In this document: in pieces, positions 46,401-58,048 of the stretch
How the letters are laid out: every line of letters begins with the position of its first letter
How positions within the stretch are numbered: the stretch's first letter is position 1
Assembly (NCBI GenBank): GCA_949358305.1
Contig: OX442315.1
Coordinates: forward strand, 30,840,427-30,904,426
Reading direction: 5' to 3'
Length of the DNA stretch: 64,000 nt
Origin: Strigamia acuminata
Taxonomy: Eukaryota > Arthropoda > Chilopoda > Geophilomorpha > Linotaeniidae
Position numbers and translations under genes: made by a program
Notes under the pieces: generated by a model
Told to the model about the DNA's origin: nothing
The model's database searches: none
What the model saw: the letters and a program-made list of their open reading frames with translations, nothing else

Positions 46401-49400
46401 CAATAACAAGTCCATCAGGAGTGGATAATAATCAATCTATACCAGATGAAGTTACTGAAGAACAAGTTGGTATTGGATCAACATTGTCACCAGTGGAATC
46501 AAACGTTACAACAATAACAAGTCCATCAGGAGTGGATAATAAGCAATCTATACCGGATGAAGTTACTGGAGAACAAGTTGGTATTGGATCAACATTGTCA
46601 CCAGTGGAATCAAACGTTACAACAATAACAAGTCCAACAGGAGTGGATAATAATCAATCTATACCAGATGAAGTTACTGGAGAACAAGTTGGTGTTGGAT
46701 CAACATTGTCACCAGTGGAATCAAATGTTACAACAATAACAAGTCCAACCGGAGTGGATAATAATCAATCTATACCAGATGAAGTTACTGGAGAACAAGT
46801 TGGTATTGGATCAACATTGTCATCAGTGGAATCAAACGTTACAACAATAACAAGTCCATCAGGAGTGGATAATAATCAATCTATACCGGATGAAGTTACT
46901 GGAGAACAAGTTGGTATTGGATCAACATTGTCATCAGTGGAATCAAACGTTACAACAATAACAAGTCCAACCGGAGTGGATAATAATCAATCTATACCAG
47001 ATGAAGTTACTGGAGAACAAGTTGGTGTTGGATCAACATTGTCATCAGTGGAATCAAACGTTACAACAATAACAAGTCCATCAGGAGTGGATAATAATCA
47101 ATCTATACCAGATGAAGTTACTGGAGAACAAGTTGGTATTGGATCAACATTGTCATCAGTGGAATCAAACGTTACAACAATAACAAGTCCATCAGGAGTG
47201 GATAATAATCAATCTATACCAGATGAAGTTACTGGAGAACAAGTTGGTATTGGATCAACATTGTCATCAGTGGAATCAAACGTTACAACAATAACAAGTC
47301 CATCAGGAGTGGATAATAATCAATCTATACCAGATGAAGTTACTGGAGAACAAGTTGGTATTGGATCAACATTGTCACCAGTAGAATCAAACATTACAAC
47401 AATAACAGGGACTTCAGGAGTGGATAATAATCAATCTATACCGGATGAAGTTACTGGAGAACAAGTTGGTATTGGATCAACATTGTCACCAGTGGAATCA
47501 AACGTTACAACAATAACAAGTCCAACAGGAGTGGATAATAATCAATCTATACCAGATGAAGTTACTGGAGAACAAGTTGGTGTTGGATCAACATTGTCAC
47601 CAGTGGAATCAAACGTTACAACAATAACAAGTCCAACCGGAGTGGATAATAATCAATCTATACCAGATGAAGTTACTGGAGAACAAGTTGGTGTTGGATC
47701 AACATTGTCATCAGTGGAATCAAACGTTACAACAATAACAAGTCCATCAGGAGTGGATAATAATCAATCTATACCAGATGAAGTTACTGGAGAACAAGTT
47801 GGTATTGGATCAACATTGTCATCAGTGGAATCAAACGTTACAACAATAACAAGTCCATCAGGAGTGGATAATAATCAATCTATACCAGATGAAGTTACTG
47901 GAGAACAAGTTGGTATTGGATCAACATTGTCACCAGTAGAATCAAACATTACAACAATAACAAGTCCAACCGGAGTGGATAATAATCAATCTATACCAGA
48001 TGAAGTTACTGGAGAACAAGTTGGTGTTGGATCAACATTGTCATCAGTGGAATCAAACGTTACAACAATAACAAGTCCATCAGGAGTGGATAATAATCAA
48101 TCTATACCAGATGAAGTTACTGGAGAACAAGTTGGTATTGGATCAACATTGTCATCAGTGGAATCAAACGTTACAACAATAACAAGTCCATCAGGAGTGG
48201 ATAATAATCAATCTATACCAGATGAAGTTACTGGAGAACAAGTTGGTATTGGATCAACATTGTCATCAGTGGAATCAAACGTTACAACAATAACAAGTCC
48301 ATCAGGAGTGGATAATAATCAATCTATACCAGATGAAGTTACTGGAGAACAAGTTGGTATTGGATCAACATTGTCACCAGTAGAATCAAACATTACAACA
48401 ATAACAGGGACTTCAGGAGTGGATAATAATCAATCTATACCGGATGAAGTTACTGGAGAACAAGTTGGTATTGGATCAACATTGTCACCAGTGGAATCAA
48501 ACGTTACAACAATAACAAGTCCAACAGGAGTGGATAATAATCAATCTATACCAGATGAAGTTACTGGAGAACAAGTTGGTGTTGGATCAACATTGTCACC
48601 AGTGGAATCAAACGTTACAACAATAACAAGTCCAACCGGAGTGGATAATAATCAATCTATACCAGATGAAGTTACTGGAGAACAAGTTGGTGTTGGATCA
48701 ACATTGTCATCAGTGGAATCAAACGTTACAACAATAACAAGTCCATCAGGAGTGGATAATAATCAATCTATACCAGATGAAGTTACTGGAGAACAAGTTG
48801 GTATTGGATCAACATTGTCATCAGTGGAATCAAATGTTACAACAATAACAAGTCCATCAGGAGTGGATAATAATCAATCTATACCAGATGAAGTTACTGG
48901 AGAACAAGTTGGTATTGGATCAACATTGTCACCAGTGGAATCAAACGTTACAACAATAACAAGTCCATCAGGAGTGGATAATAATCAATCTATACCAGAT
49001 GAAGTTACTGGAGAACAAGTTGGTATTGGATCAACATTGTCACCAGTAGAATCAAACATTACAACAATAACAGGAACTTCAGGAGTGGATAATAATCAAT
49101 CTATACCGGATGAAGTTACTGGAGAACAAGTTGGTATTGGATCAACATTGTCACCAGTGGAATCAAACATTACAACAATAACAGGGACTTCAGGAGTGGA
49201 TAATAATCAATCTATACCGGATGAAGTTACTGGAGAACAAGTTGGTATTGGATCAACATTGTCACCAGTGGAATCAAACGTTACAACAATAACAAGTCCA
49301 ACAGGAGTGGATAATAATCAATCTATACCAGATGAAGTTACTGGAGAACAAGTTGGTATTGGATCAACATTGTCACCAGTGGAATCAAACGTTACAACAA

Positions 49401-51075
49401 TAACAAGTCCATCAGGAGTGGATAATAATCAATCTATACCAGATGAACAAGTTGGTATTGGATCAACATTGTCACCAGTAGAATCAAACATTACAACAAT
49501 AACAGGGACTTCAGGAGTGGATAATAATCAATCTATACCAGATGAAGTTACTGGAGAACAAGTTGGTATTGGATCAACATTGTCACCAGTGGAATCAAAC
49601 GTTACAACAATAACAGGGCCATCAGGAGTGGATAATAATCAATCTATACCAGACGAATCTACTTCACCATATACTCCCCAACAATCAACCGCTAAACAAA
49701 ATGTTACAGTATCACCTGTGCAACTATTACCAACCTCTACTAAAAAACCCAGCCCCTTTGTCTGCACCAATCAGTTTGGTTTATATGCTGATCCTGAAGA
49801 CTGCCACAGCTTTTACGCCTGCTCTCATGGCCAAGTAATTAAAATGTCCTGTGGACCAGCCCGACATTTCAACTCGAAGTTGGATATTTGCGATTGGCCA
49901 AAAGATGCTGGTTGTACTGCCGCATCTAAAACCACTAATTTACTGGAAACAACGACGACTAAAACGGAAATAATCACGGGTAAGGTTGACACCATACCAA
50001 CTGTCAATCCCAATTCGATGTGCATTGATAAATACGCATTCTATCCGAATCCCGAAAATTGTCAGAGTTACTACGAATGCACAAACGGCATAGCCGAATT
50101 AAAATATTGTGTACCAGGTCTAGAGTTTAACTCTAAATTATTAATTTGCGATCATCCCCACAACGCACAATGTCTTCAATCATTTGTTACTCCGTCAGCA
50201 AATGAAATCATAACAACCTTAACTCCACCAGGTTTGAAAATGAATGGTTTTAAATTTTAATTCAATGCTAAATACATTTCTGATATTGTTTCATAGATAC
50301 ACCAGAGAGCTGTACTTGTGACACACCTGAGAACTGCAATTGCGACACACCTGAGAACTGCAATTGCTCAAAACCACATCACAATTGTACACACGCTCCA
50401 CGTAAGTAGAAATTAAAGCCTAAATAAATATCAGTATTTTAAGTGTGTTTCAAACCCCAGCTGGCGTGTGCAAGAAGCCATCCGGAGTGTTTTCAAATCC
50501 GACCGATTGCTCCACATTCTATCATTGCTACGATGGTGTGGCTTTCATAAAAGAATGTCCTCCAAACTTGTTTTTCAGTGAAGAAATTCAAACTTGCGAT
50601 CGGCCAGAAAATGTTAAATGTTCAAAACAAGTAATAGAAAACGTATGTGAGACTCCAAATGGAATTTTCTCTCACAAAAATTCATGTCAAAAATTCTACG
50701 AATGCATCGATGGTACTGCTAAAGAAAGAAATTGTCCATCCGATTTACATTTCAATCCAAAATTGCTTGTGTGTGACTTCGCAGAACATGCTGGTTGCAC
50801 CACTGAGCTGACAACAGCAAAACCTGACGGTAAAAATTGAAATTAAATAAATAATTTGTGATAATCGATTTATTTCTTCTTTTTCTGAAGACTCGAATGT
50901 GTGCAAACAGCCAACTGGACTTTTTCATAATAACAATGATTGCGGTACATTCTATCACTGTGTAGATGGGATTATTAATCTCAGGAAGTGTCCAACAAAT
51001 CTTCATTTCAATCGTGTATTGCAAGTTTGTGACTATCCAAGATTTGCTGGATGCAAACCAGTGGCTCCAAATTAA
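37484..51075 (+). CDS. Giant peritrophin/mucin-like chitin-binding protein (predicted 4,150 aa)
   Basis: Seven exons in phase: 37484-37535, 37612-37887, 37956-38213, 39024-50231, 50297-50401, 50461-50829 and 50891-51075. A signal peptide (MKHLIYLLVTLTAYFEI) is followed by CBM14/peritrophin-A domains, each with about six cysteines and aromatic chitin-binding positions (C..NGxFPDPxDCxxYYxC..C..G..FNPxxxxC). I count 33: two in exons 2-3, one divergent at the start of exon 4, 25 near-identical copies, two divergent at the end of exon 4, two in exon 6 and one in exon 7. Between the array and the C-terminal domains lie 35 copies of a 37-residue Ser/Thr-rich unit with sequons (NIT/NVT, NQS). Thr/Pro linkers look O-glycosylated. 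Exon 5 encodes a Cys mini-repeat (DTPENCNC). It is secreted, with a likely role cross-linking chitin in peritrophic matrix or cuticle (inference). The acceptor at 39024 has a poor pyrimidine tract; if wrong, exon 4 could begin a separate transcript. Confidence 0.85.
38221..39023. other. Long intron 3 of the peritrophin gene, with short TTAGG run
   Basis: About 810 bp between exons 3 and 4, longer than the other introns of this gene. It carries GGTTAGGTTAGGTTAG at 38521-38536 (the arthropod telomere repeat TTAGG, nearly three copies) and a small palindrome (ATTGCCAATGGCAAT) near 38581. No ORF with domains. Confidence 0.5.
39281..45760 (+). repeat. 25-unit coding tandem array of CBM14 domains (252-bp period)
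   Basis: Unit length is 84 codons: a Thr/Pro linker (KPAITPTTKPAI[T/I]PTKAPSDHP) plus one CBM14 domain. Units differ by only a few bases. Two linker types alternate in blocks of three (ITP x3, IIP x3). Two places have extra 24-bp linker modules (about 42767-42910 and 44927-45050), each followed by a unit with a Pro-to-Leu change (FPDLKDC); these two blocks are copies of one another, offset by 2,136-2,160 bp. All length changes keep the frame. Confidence 0.97.
45788..49657 (+). repeat. 35-unit coding tandem array, 37-residue sequon-rich repeat (111-bp period)
   Basis: Consensus: EQVGIGSTLSPVESN, then VTTITSPSGVDNNQSIPDEV. Variants at a few positions (I/V, SP/SS, NIT..GTS/NVT..SPS/SPT) permit unit typing. 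Unit 34 lacks four codons. Units 12-19 (47009-47896) and 21-28 (48008-48895) carry the same order of variants, a nine-unit (999-bp) higher-order repeat. Each unit has an NIT/NVT sequon and NNQS, and no cysteine. Confidence 0.97.
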
Positions 51076-53910
51076 ATAAATATTTAACTTACGAGTGGAG
51101 TTATATTTTTATATTCTTAGTTGATAATTAATAATTACTGTATTTTTATAGTAGGCCTACCGTTTTTCACAACTAATTAAAAATATTTATTTCTGATGAA
51201 ATAAAAATTGACATTTAATCGTTGTTTTATTGCTTTTCTTGTTTATAAAGCTGTTTATTGTAAACAGCAATTTAAACAAACAGTTTAAAAAGGGAATGCC
51301 ACTTACATTTTTATTGAACTTTACATTTAAGACACAACTTAATAATTTTCCTTCAATGCAACCGGCTTTGCTGAATAATTACCATACTTTAAAAATGGCA
51401 GTAATTTCTTCTTATTAATAACAATAATTGAAAGTCAAGAAGGAAAATCATTATCAATAATTTAACCTCAATAAAATCATAGATTGTACACCATTTCCTT
51501 ATCGTTTGTGCCGACGATAATTGCTACGCAAGGTTGAACTTTTTTTTAAAAAATATTCGTTCATGCTGTAGAATGTCGCGGATATTCGTCGTTATGTCAT
51601 GTCACTATAAATTCATCATCGATCGTATTGATCAAGGAAAGAAGAAGATGAATCGTAAATTAACTCCACACTCCACGGGAATTTTTTCAAGGTATTTTAA
51701 TTATATCTTTTTAAAATCGCCACCAGAGGAAGTTTATGTAGTTTGTTCTGATATTTTAATTAATGTCAACGAGCCTATATCACAACTTATATAATGCGTG
51801 GCAATATCACTATTGATACTTGCAATCACGAAAATGTTATTTCAAGTTAAGTGAGTTAAATAAATAATGATACCTCTATATCAGGAAAACAAATTCAACT
51901 TCATTTCCGTCTTTCAGGAAAAAAATAAAATCGATCAGTAGACAAAAAAAAAATTTCTATTTAATCGGAAACAGAATAAAAAGTAAACACATTATTGGGC
52001 ACCTATTGAGGGTATCAGAGCCATAAAACCAAATTCGAATATAAATGCAAAATTCCTCCATAATAGACTCTTAGCAACACTATGGAGAAATCTAACACGA
52101 TCAAAATGACTTCCTTGGAGATCGTTTATTGTCGTGGGATAGATTAATAGAAAATGATGTAAACAAATACACACTGACGTTCACATCAAATAAAGTATTG
52201 ACATGTCATTACTGGAAGCAATTTATATTGCGATCAGATTGAAAACATCGACAAAATCAAAATTTACATTTTTAAACTTTCTGGATGGCATAGTTATTAT
52301 GTAAGGCAAAAATAGAAACAATACTACCGGAACTGATTACGGTATTAATTTATATATTAAATTTATTTTAATTATTATATATATTTGTCATTAAATAGAT
52401 AGATGATGCACATCAGTTTTGTTCATTTGGGGCGAATCAAATAAAACAAAAGGATTATTATTGTCTAAAATGAATTAATTATCAATTATTGATCGATATG
52501 TAATTGATATTGAAATATAAGGGAGGGGCAAAATGAAAGTATAGTCCAGTATCACGAAGGTGAACCCAGATCTCTACATTTTCATTTATCCTGATTTGAT
52601 GAAGTCCAAACATACACATAATGGTTTCTTGCGTTTCTTCCGCCCCTTCCCCGCTTATAAAATCAATATCTTTTATCTCCTTGAAAGCGGTTTTGTTTTA
52701 ATCGATTGTCCTACATTGATGTGTTTGCAGTTTGCTTTTTTAATTTTAATTTTGCTACGCCATTTTTAATCACAAAATTGATGTGTGTTATTTCACTTTA
52801 CAGAAATATCAAACGTGTGAAATTTAATTCTATCAGATCCCGATTACAAGAATTTGGGGCTCTAGGTTATACCTCGTGGACAGTCACTCAAATCAGTACA
52901 ACTCTGGTGTTATTTCTTCCCCAGAAGCAGCAGCAGCATCACATACTCTTAAAGCTTATCTGGATAATTGAAGTGAATTAATCCCCCTTAAAACGTGGAG
53001 ATATCATCTTTACATCGGAATTTTAAGCGCAAGAAATTGCCTGAGCCATATCACGTTTCCAAAACTTCTACAGATTTAACCACAAAGTCCCAAAAGCACA
53101 ACTGGGAACTTTTTTGCGGAACTTTTGATTTTTTGGTGTTGGGACGACAGTTTTTAACCATCGAGGCTGCAAAATTTGATTTTGACCGGGTATGTATAAA
53201 TATGATGTCACTTTGTGAGCCGAGCATAAGGCCCCTCCTGTTGAGCTTATCTGTAAATCCGGCCCCGACCCAGGTGGTCTAAATCTGCCACTCTTTTCGT
53301 AATTAGTGCTCACCTGCTACTATTTGTGGTACAAGAACAACACGACAGCAGTTACGTAAAAGATAGAATACATTGGGGTAAAAGTATTGACTTTTTTGTC
53401 TGCAAAGCTGACGTAATCTCATGATGTAATTGTCTCGCAATAGACAAAAAAAAGTATTATATTGTTAAAAATAAAATGTAACCGAATTAATTAGGAAGTT
53501 TAAAAATAGAGACTGCCACTTTAAACGAGTTGGAATGAAAAACAGTTGAGTTGCGTCCTCGATTACATCCACTCTGATCTGCTCAATTCCTGGAAAGCGT
53601 GATTAACAAACGTGAAAATAGATGGAAAAAAGGATTTAAAAATAAAGTATTTCCCACTAGATATTGTGAAATTGCAAAATAAAACTTTTCCTTTAAAAAA
53701 ATAAATAAAAATTCTATACATTTTTTTTTTATATAAAATATTTAAAAAAATATTATTTAAAAAAAAAAAGATATATCTTTTCATCACTTTAAACATATCC
53801 CCCTTTAGACACGTCTTGGACGATTCTCTAAATACGATCACCCAATCAGGAGCAAGGAGTCACGTGCACGCATGCAGCTGATGTATATTATGCCGTTCGC
53901 ACAGAAGCAA
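51076..53910. other. Intergenic region between peritrophin and glutamine synthetase
   Basis: Begins with the peritrophin 3' UTR (AATAAA immediately after the stop and again near 51200). The remaining 2.6 kb are AT-rich; ORFs of 60-95 codons here have no domains. A stretch around 53100-53290 is GC-richer than its surroundings, without clear termini. No RNA gene recognised. Confidence 0.5.
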
Positions 53911-53982
53911 GAATATATATTCTTGATCAGACCATCGGTTACTCTATAGTTTCCATCCTCCCGGTGACAGCTCAACTTTTGT
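53862..53982 (+). promoter_or_regulatory. Glutamine synthetase core promoter and 5' non-coding exon
   Basis: A TATATAT box at 53914-53920 puts a start site near 53940-53950. A strong donor (GTAAGTTT) at 53983 ends the short leader, which would join the acceptor (TTTTTTTAACAG) ending at 55223. An E-box CACGTG and CAGCTG lie just upstream (about 53863-53880). The TATA box, leader length and splice sites agree, but none is verified. Confidence 0.55.
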
Positions 53983-55223
53983 GTAAGTTTAAAAACATTT
54001 TCATTTAATCTTAATGAAATCGATGTTCAGATTTAAGTGTACAAAATGCACACAAACACGTGCAGGAAATTCTCAAGGGTATGAAAATACATTAAGAGGT
54101 TTATTGATCATTTTGTGCACACATGGTTTGTTCCTTGTTGTCAAGGGACAACTTTACTTGGATTATCCATTTTTCTACTTGTTGATAAATGATGAACTTA
54201 GATACCTGCGTGTCACTGCGAGAAATTGATTTAAACAACGAGTTATTGTCTTTTCATTTTTTTTATTTTTGCATCGATATAGAAGAGAGGTCACCAAAAA
54301 CCAGTTGAAACCAACGAGAGAATTATTTAAAAAAAATTATGGGTGATTAGATGATTAAGAATTTGAACAAAACGGATGTTATCTTCAAATTACCTGTATA
54401 AAAAAAAATAATAATAAGTTTTCAATGTTGATTGTACTATAATTGCATTTAAAAAGTGTTTCCTGCATGCGCAGAGCGCGTTTCGTATCAAAAAACGAGA
54501 TCAACAACAACCCGAGTGAAATTTCTGTGGTTCAACCTCATTTATTTATATTAGTCCACATAACGTTAACTTTATGCAACTGTTGAGCGTATTTGCTTAC
54601 TTTCTTAAGTAAAGATAACGAACCTTGACTTGTTGACTCGATGCCACATTCAAAATAGAAACAATTTATTTTGTACAATTTTTTTGTGCAATTTCAAAGG
54701 AATGAATTGGCAGTGATATCTATTTGATTTGACTTTGTTTTAGTGTGATTAAATAGCCCTTGGACGAAGCTTAAAAAAATCCAGTAGCATTTTACGACTT
54801 TTTAATAGGGATTGCAGTTGTTTGCTCAATTAAGCAGAAGGTAAAGTGGCACTGATTAATGTTAGAATCATTCAATCTATATCTAGCGTTGGTTTTATTC
54901 TAGTGTTTATGTAAACAACATTATCTAATAAAATCTGCGCTGGAAAGTGCACTTCAAAATTTTTATTAGCGGTTGAGCAATCAAAGTATTATCTTTTCAA
55001 TTATCATTTCCTCACCTTTTTCACAAGGATGTGGGAATTTAACTTCCCTGTAGTTAAAATAACAACTACCCCTCGTAAAAATGCACAATTACTAAGGGTT
55101 TCTTGACATCCCAGGGGTCTTTTGTCAAACTCACCACTTGTTTTGTCTTGGGGTGGTAAATTTTCACCCTCGTTTGCAATTTGGACTTGTTGGGTAAATT
55201 ACTATTATTTTTTTTTTTAACAG
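53983..55223 (+). other. 5' UTR intron of glutamine synthetase
   Basis: About 1.24 kb between the non-coding leader and the coding start. AT-rich. The ORF at 54014-54229 has no domain, and I see no alternative coding exon, for example for a mitochondrial targeting peptide. Confidence 0.5.
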
Positions 55224-55233
55224 ATCGTTAATC

Positions 55234-57714
55234 ATGACGTTAACGATTGCCCCGAGTTTGGTGACGAATAAAAATATCTTGACCAAGTATTTGAATTTAC
55301 ACCAACCCGAGGATACTGTTCAATGTATGTACGTATGGATCGATGGAACCGGAGAAGGACTTCGAGCTAAGACACGAACTCACCCGGTTGTACCTAAAGA
55401 CCCAAAAGGTAAAACGAGAAATTTATGTAATACAACTGCAGTAATAAATAAGAGGAAAAAACATGTAATATTATACTATACCTAGAAATTAACTCTTAAT
55501 AGTTTTGTTTATGTTCAATTTGGATCCGAAATATTCAAAATATTTAATGATCTTATTATTCAACAAGTTTCAGAATAATCACGCGATGCTAATGACTAAT
55601 GAGGGTTTGCATTCGCTTATTACATATTGCAAAACTTGTTGCATTTGAATGCGATTTTTTTTCTCTTTCATTTAATGAGTGCTAATTTGGATGTTGATGT
55701 TGAATATTTTATAATTTAAACGTCAACACCGATTTTTTTTTTCTTTTCTGACTAGAATTTTTATATTTAATTTTTGAATAGAATTGCCAATATGGAATTA
55801 TGATGGTTCGAGCACTTACCAGGCTGAAGGATCCAATTCCGACGTATACCTCTATCCGGTGGCCCTTTATCGTGATCCATTTCGCGGTGGAAACAACAAA
55901 TTGGTGTTGTGCGAAACATACAAATACAATAAAAAGCCATCGGGTAACATTTAAAAATAAAAATAAATCAATCAAAACATGAATAACCTATAAATTATGT
56001 TATAAATCATTCAGATACTAATCACCGCTTAACATGCAACGAAGTAATGACTAAAGTTAAAGACTACGAACCTTGGTTCGGAATGGAGCAAGAATATTGC
56101 TTATTAGATGTAGATGGACATCCTTTTGGCTGGCCAAAAAATGGATTTCCTGGACCACAAGGTACAATTGGTCGTAAATTGACTACAATTTGGTCGTAAA
56201 TTATATCTTATAAAACATTTAAACTAATTCTAATCAATGTTTATTCAATTTTAACCAGGACCTTATTACTGCGGCGTAGGCGCAAATAAGGTGTTCGGCC
56301 GAGACATCGTGGAAGCGCATTACAGAGCGTGTCTTTATGCGGGAATTAAAATTGCCGGCACTAATGCTGAAGTTATGCCAGCTCAAGTAAATTCATCTTT
56401 TAATTTCGAAATAAAAAAGAATCAAAAATAAATTTAAGCTTAAGTGATTTAATTACAGTGGGAATTTCAAGTCGGGCCTTGTGAAGGGATCACTATGGGT
56501 GACGACTTGTGGATGGCTCGTTTCCTTCTCCACCGAGTCGCGGAAGAATTCGGCATCGTCGTGTCGCTCGATCCCAAACCGATTCCTGGCGATTGGAACG
56601 GTGCTGGTTGCCACACAAATTACAGTACAAAAGCCATGCGAGCTGATAATGGACTTGTGTAAGTCTGTGTTTTTACTATTTTTTTTTATGTTTTATAACC
56701 TAATTACTTATAAAACGATGATTGACATTTCCCCAAGTTAATCGATTTGAAGGAAATTAAATGCTTTCAATTACATTACGCCGCTTGTTTCTCGTGATAC
56801 TTATAACATTTTTAAACTTGCAGAGAAATCGAGAAAGCGATTGAAAGATTGAGCAAACACCACGAGCGCCACATAAAGGCTTACGATCCAAAACAAGGAA
56901 AGGATAATGAAAGACGATTAACCGGTAAGTTATTTTCTTTTAATTAAATTTAATTTATTCATAATTTGAATAGTTGCCTTTGAAAAAAACCTTCAAAGCA
57001 CTTTTGATGCATGACATGCCAATTTATCGAACGTGACTAGCATTTATTGATCACCATTTGGTTTTGTAGAATCCGATACTTGTTTATTTTCCTTGAAAAA
57101 AGGAAAAAAAATCACGGGAAAAAAAAACCATATCAGATAAAACCAAATTCGAAGTTATTTGATACTTAAAAACTCATAAAATGGGTGGTCCGACAACTGA
57201 AGGCCACTTAATCATTTGTAATTGCATAAGTTAATCCTCTACTGTTTTGACCTGATTTTGGCTTGTACATCGTGCGACGTATTTCATTTAAATTTTAAAT
57301 TAAATGTGTTACAAAACAAAGGAAGTTGGCATGCACCGACTAGTTGCAACTAGATGAAACCACTATTGACTAAAAAAAAATTGGGTCGAGTAAGAATTGC
57401 TAGACAATTAGAGACTTCCGCAACTTGGTTTTCAAGTTATATATTTAAAAAACTAAAATATATTTATTAATAAATCCAATTCTACAAATTGCAATCTTTT
57501 ACCATTTATTTCCAATTTCTCAGGTCGTCATGAAACTTCAAGTATCCACGACTTCTCCGCTGGAGTTGCAAATCGCGCCGCCAGTATCCGAATTCCTCGT
57601 GGTGTAGCCGAAGACAAGAAAGGATATTTGGAAGATCGCCGACCATCTTCCAATTGCGACCCTTATTCGGTCAATGAAGTCATAGTTCGCACTACTTGCT
57701 TGGATGACTACTAA
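55234..57714 (+). CDS. GS: Glutamine synthetase (GSII type)
   Basis: Makes glutamine from glutamate, ammonia and ATP. Seven coding exons in phase: 55234-55408, 55782-55943, 56015-56161, 56259-56386, 56459-56658, 56824-56924 and 57524-57714, giving 367 residues, the usual length of the animal enzyme. The N-terminal beta-grasp part contains [17 protein letters not shown] and [17 protein letters not shown]. The catalytic part has [12 protein letters not shown] (metal-binding Glu), [32 protein letters not shown] (ATP/glutamate site), then [10 protein letters not shown] and [14 protein letters not shown], which hold active-site Arg residues and the metal ligand Glu. All key motifs are intact. The start has no signal or mitochondrial peptide, so it should be cytosolic. 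The gene converges on the CEP350-like gene at 58.0 kb. Confidence 0.96.
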
Positions 57715-58048
57715 AAAAGAAAAAATTTCAAAAAAGTCAATTATAAATGCCTTCTATATACGTACATGATGGAATTTTGTACAAACGTAATACCTTAGTT
57801 GCAAACTGTAGTTCTGTTTAAACGTATACCATTATTAGGGACCATAATCCTTCACAAAGTTCCTTCAAGATTGAATTGATGGTTGTTCACGAGTAAATAT
57901 TTTTGAACCCATTATTTATACACACAAAAATATATATTTTCATAATATATGTATGTTGTTAAAAATGTTATTTCTTTTTGGTAACAAGGTGTTTTTATTC
58001 AACAAAAAGCGTTATTTTATTTACAAGATTCCAACATCCTAGAACATT
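57715..58048. terminator. Convergent 3' ends of GS (+) and CEP350-like (-)
   Basis: Only 334 bp separate the two stop codons. Both 3' UTRs must end here. Minus-strand AATAAA is present (TTTATT near 58016). No canonical AATAAA is visible for GS on the plus strand close to its stop. Overlapping 3' ends are possible. Confidence 0.5.

Noticed and set aside
53068-53313. GC-richer patch with overlapping ORFs on both strands
   Set aside because: No inverted termini, target duplication or protein similarity that I can recognise; possibly an old repeat, but unsupported.
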